Shown here: in pieces, positions 61,989 to 64,000 of the stretch
How positions within the stretch are numbered: position 1 is the stretch's first letter
Layout: each line of letters begins with the position of its first letter
DNA from: Sinanaerobacter chloroacetimidivorans
GTDB lineage: Bacteria; Bacillota; Clostridia; Peptostreptococcales; Anaerovoracaceae
Direction: 5' to 3'
NCBI RefSeq assembly: GCF_018128545.1
Contig: NZ_JAGSND010000007.1
Coordinates: 161,015-225,014 of the forward strand
Length of the DNA stretch: 64,000 nucleotides
Made by a program: the position numbers and the translations under genes
Notes under the pieces: generated by a model
Seen by the model: the letters and a program-made list of their open reading frames with translations, nothing else
Told to the model about the DNA's origin: nothing
Databases searched by the model: none

Positions 61989-63038
61989 ATGGATAAATTA
62001 TTAGAAATGACTCAGAAATTCCCGATGACAAGATATTGGAATGACTCTTGCTCCATTAAGGAACTAACTTATGCGCTTGAAAGAGGAGCCGTAGGTGCAA
62101 CAACAAATCCTGTTATCGTTAAGGGAGTACTGGAAAAGGAACTGGATAGCTATAAAGATTACATTACTCAGCTTATAAAGGATAATCCTACCGAGTCTGA
62201 GGATGGTATTGCCTGGATGGTGATTGAAAAAATGGCGGTTGACGGAGCGAAGCTGCTGGAGCCTATATTCGATCCCACAATCGGAACTGGGAGAATTTCC
62301 ATCCAGACGAATACAAAATATTTTAACAATGCTGAAAAGCTAATCGAGCAGGCAGTATATTTCAACACACTTGCTCCAAATATGCAGGTTAAGGCACCAA
62401 CAACCTCTGCCGGAATCAAAGCCTTCGAAGAAATGACCTATCGCGGCGTCAGTATCAACGCAACGGTTTCCTTCTCCGCAACACAGGCAATCGCAGTCGG
62501 AGAAGCTGTTGAAAGAGGATTAAAGCGAAGAGAAGCGGAAGGACTTGACAATTCTGAAATTAACCCTGTCTGCACCATCATGGTCGGAAGACTGGATGAC
62601 TGGCTGAGAGAAGCAGCTGAAAAAAAGAATATCAGCGTAGACCCTTGTGCGTTGCATTATGCGGGAATCGCCTGCGTAAAGAGAGCGTACAAGATTTACA
62701 ACGAAAGAGGCTACAAGACCAAAATGCTTTCTGCAGCTTACAGAACACCGTTACAGTGGCTTGAGTTTATCGGCGGAGACATGATTATGACCATTCCTTA
62801 TAAGAATCAGGTTCCTTTCAACGGATCCGATTTTGAAATCAAAGCAAGAATGGATCATGAAGTAGATCCTTACTACATCAAAGAGTTAAGAAAGCTTCCC
62901 GATTTCGTAAAAGCATATGATGAAATGAGCGTAGAAGAATTCGATACTTTCGGGCCGGTCAACAAAACTCTGGATCAGTTTGCAGGCGGATATGATGATC
63001 TGGTTAAGATTATCAGAAAGTTTATGATCAAATTCTAA
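61989..63038 (+). CDS. Transaldolase-family aldolase in an inositol operon
   Basis: A class I aldolase of the transaldolase family (349 residues). The N-terminal TTNPVIVKGVLEKELDSY (about 37-54) matches the transaldolase start motif, and NMQVKAPTTSAGIKAFEEM (about 135-153) contains the Schiff-base lysine. INATVSFSATQAIAVGEA and MVGRLDDWL are also family features. The subfamily is not TalA/B. Between IolH-like and IolB genes it may cleave a keto-acid or keto-sugar intermediate in place of the usual IolJ aldolase. That role is inferred. AGGAGG lies before ATG 61989. Confidence 0.85.
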   Translation: MDKLLEMTQKFPMTRYWNDSCSIKELTYALERGAVGATTNPVIVKGVLEKELDSYKDYITQLIKDNPTESEDGIAWMVIEKMAVDGAKLLEPIFDPTIGTGRISIQTNTKYFNNAEKLIEQAVYFNTLAPNMQVKAPTTSAGIKAFEEMTYRGVSINATVSFSATQAIAVGEAVERGLKRREAEGLDNSEINPVCTIMVGRLDDWLREAAEKKNISVDPCALHYAGIACVKRAYKIYNERGYKTKMLSAAYRTPLQWLEFIGGDMIMTIPYKNQVPFNGSDFEIKARMDHEVDPYYIKELRKLPDFVKAYDEMSVEEFDTFGPVNKTLDQFAGGYDDLVKIIRKFMIKF

Positions 63039-63056
63039 TCAATCAATGGAAGAGGA

Positions 63057-63093
63057 GATAAACTACTAAAGAGCTGGACAGAATGTTAAGGAG
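63057..63093 (+). repeat. Partial repeat module overlapping the iolB ribosome site
   Basis: CTGGACAGAATGTTA (63074-63088) is nearly identical to the right end of the module at 60877-60891, and AAGGAG follows at once. The left arm of the module is missing. Confidence 0.55.
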
Positions 63094-63101
63094 AGAAAAC
63101 G

Positions 63102-63896
63102 ATGGTTACAGTTTATGGCGAAATGGAAAAAGGCTATAATGAAATCTGCAATATGAAGGACAATCATCCGGACATGCTTATGGATATTGGCATCCAGGTA
63201 ATGGATGCGGGTGAGCCCCTGAATATTTTAGAGGAAGAAAAAGAGACTGCGGTTTTACTTTTGGACGGTGAAGTGACTTTTCAATGGGAAGGGCAATCAG
63301 CGGATGCGGCAAGAAAATCAATTTTCGACGAAGAACCGACGGCTCTTCATGCAGCACGCGGTGTTGAAATCACAATTACAGCAAAAGGAAAGGCGGAACT
63401 GCTGATTCAAAAGACTACAAATGAAAGAAGCTTTGCTTCCAAGCTTTATTCCCAAGCTGATGTAGGTACAGAAATTTTCGGAGAAGATGTCTGGGATAAT
63501 ACGGCACGCAGAGCCTGCAGAACTGTTTTTGATTATAACAATGCACCTTATTCCAATATGGTTCTGGGAGAGTTAATCAATTATCCGGGAAGATGGTCAA
63601 GCTACATTCCTCACGGGCATCCACAGCCTGAGGTTTATTTCTACCGTTTTAACAGACCGGAAGGTTTTGGTGCAGCATTTTTGGGTGATGAAGCATTCAA
63701 GATTCGGAATAACAGCGCATTTTACATTCCAGGCGGCCCGACTCATCCGCAGGTTGCAGCTCCTGGATTTGCCCTGTATTATACCTGGATGATCAGACAT
63801 TTAAAGAATAATCCGTGGACTTCAAGAGATAATGATCCGCGTTACACCTGGCTTTTAGAAAAAGACGCAAAAATATGGCCGGAGAAATCAAAATAA
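63102..63896 (+). CDS. iolB: 5-deoxy-glucuronate isomerase
   Basis: IolB isomerises 5-deoxy-D-glucuronate to 2-deoxy-5-keto-D-gluconate. The 264-residue double-cupin protein has LLDGEVTFQWEGQ and the metal site YIPHGHPQPEVYFYRFNRPEGFG (about 167-189), then GGPTHPQVAAPGFALYYTWMIRHL. Length and motifs match IolB/KduI enzymes. Its presence with IolE and IolG indicates the classical inositol route, although IolC and IolD are not in the window. Confidence 0.93.
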   Translation: MVTVYGEMEKGYNEICNMKDNHPDMLMDIGIQVMDAGEPLNILEEEKETAVLLLDGEVTFQWEGQSADAARKSIFDEEPTALHAARGVEITITAKGKAELLIQKTTNERSFASKLYSQADVGTEIFGEDVWDNTARRACRTVFDYNNAPYSNMVLGELINYPGRWSSYIPHGHPQPEVYFYRFNRPEGFGAAFLGDEAFKIRNNSAFYIPGGPTHPQVAAPGFALYYTWMIRHLKNNPWTSRDNDPRYTWLLEKDAKIWPEKSK

Positions 63897-63938
63897 AGGC
63901 GGACAAATTTTATTAGAAAATAGAAGGAGATCAATCAT

Positions 63939-64000
63939 ATGAGTATTTATTATACTTTAAGCAATGGTCTAAAAATCCCTGCAATTGGATTTGGTACCTA
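63939..64000 (+). CDS. Start of an aldo/keto reductase (3' truncated by window edge)
   Basis: The first 20 codons read MSIYYTLSNGLKIPAIGFGT, the conserved N-terminus of aldo/keto reductases (L.NG..IP.IGFGT). GAAGGAG precedes ATG 63939. The gene continues beyond the window and is co-directional with iolB. Confidence 0.75.
   Translation, partial: MSIYYTLSNGLKIPAIGFGT

Overview
The window looks like part of the chromosome of an anaerobic, amino-acid-fermenting Clostridia-type Firmicute. I infer this from the ferredoxin-dependent 2-oxoacid oxidoreductases, the phosphotransacylase/acyl-kinase pair, the clostridial folate genes, sigma-54 activators with GAF/PAS domains, AGGAGG-type ribosome binding sites and A+T-leaning codon use. 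Family XIII/Anaerovoracaceae is my guess, at low confidence. There is no rRNA, no recognisable tRNA, no CRISPR array and no complete insertion sequence.

Layout. (1) 1-0.5 kb: the end of a membrane protein and a densely base-paired, terminator-ended intergenic region. (2) 0.7-13.0 kb: an aromatic amino acid fermentation cluster. It holds a sigma-54 activator, a -24/-12 promoter, iorAB, an NSS amino acid/Na+ symporter, a phosphate-butyryltransferase-like gene, an Mpv17-like membrane protein, tryptophanase, a butyrate-kinase-like gene and an aminotransferase. Read together these give arylpyruvate -> arylacetyl-CoA -> arylacetyl-phosphate -> arylacetate + ATP, next to indole release by tryptophanase. 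(3) 13-24.4 kb: a stalk-domain surface protein, a Cache histidine kinase with a response regulator fused to an MpsC/DUF2294 domain, a secreted LysM-M28 peptidase, a flavin-fold protein, and a second sigma-54 activator next to a sigma-54-dependent iron alcohol dehydrogenase. (4) 24.5-27.8 kb: an A+T-rich regulatory block with a GntR/FCD repressor and an AgrC/AgrA-like two-component system.

(5) 28.2-46.6 kb: the most striking part, a run of 21 co-directional, tightly spaced genes behind one operator-bearing promoter: fhs, fchA, folD, focA, panB, panE, a P-loop ATPase, vorDBAC, yhdT, panF, an amidohydrolase, a CoA-transferase, folC, folE, folP, folB, folK and an HD phosphohydrolase. There is a pantothenate importer but no panC or panD in the window. 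I propose an anaerobic pantothenate fermentation operon: import, hydrolysis to beta-alanine and pantoate, oxidation to ketopantoate (PanE in reverse), retro-aldol transfer of the hydroxymethyl group to tetrahydrofolate (PanB in reverse), oxidation of 3-methyl-2-oxobutanoate to isobutyryl-CoA (Vor), CoA transfer, and oxidation of the one-carbon unit to formate with ATP recovery (FolD, FchA, Fhs) and export (FocA). Tetrahydrofolate would be supplied by the fol genes of the same operon.

(6) 46.9-64 kb: an alpha/beta hydrolase, then an inositol/cyclitol catabolic region: AraC regulator, a levoglucosan-dehydrogenase-like oxidoreductase, iolE, an iolG/iolX-like dehydrogenase, a zinc dehydrogenase, an RbsABC-type sugar ABC transporter, a LacI regulator with several palindromic operators, iolG, iolI, an iolH-like gene, an unusual transaldolase, iolB and the start of an aldo/keto reductase.

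Across the window there are several families of small dispersed intergenic repeats: an 80-85 bp REP-like hairpin element with compensatory changes between copies, a longer element into which it has inserted, a 243 bp MITE-like element, and a short module just before ribosome binding sites in the iol genes. Two of these form the 3' ends of real genes (iorB and the NSS transporter).
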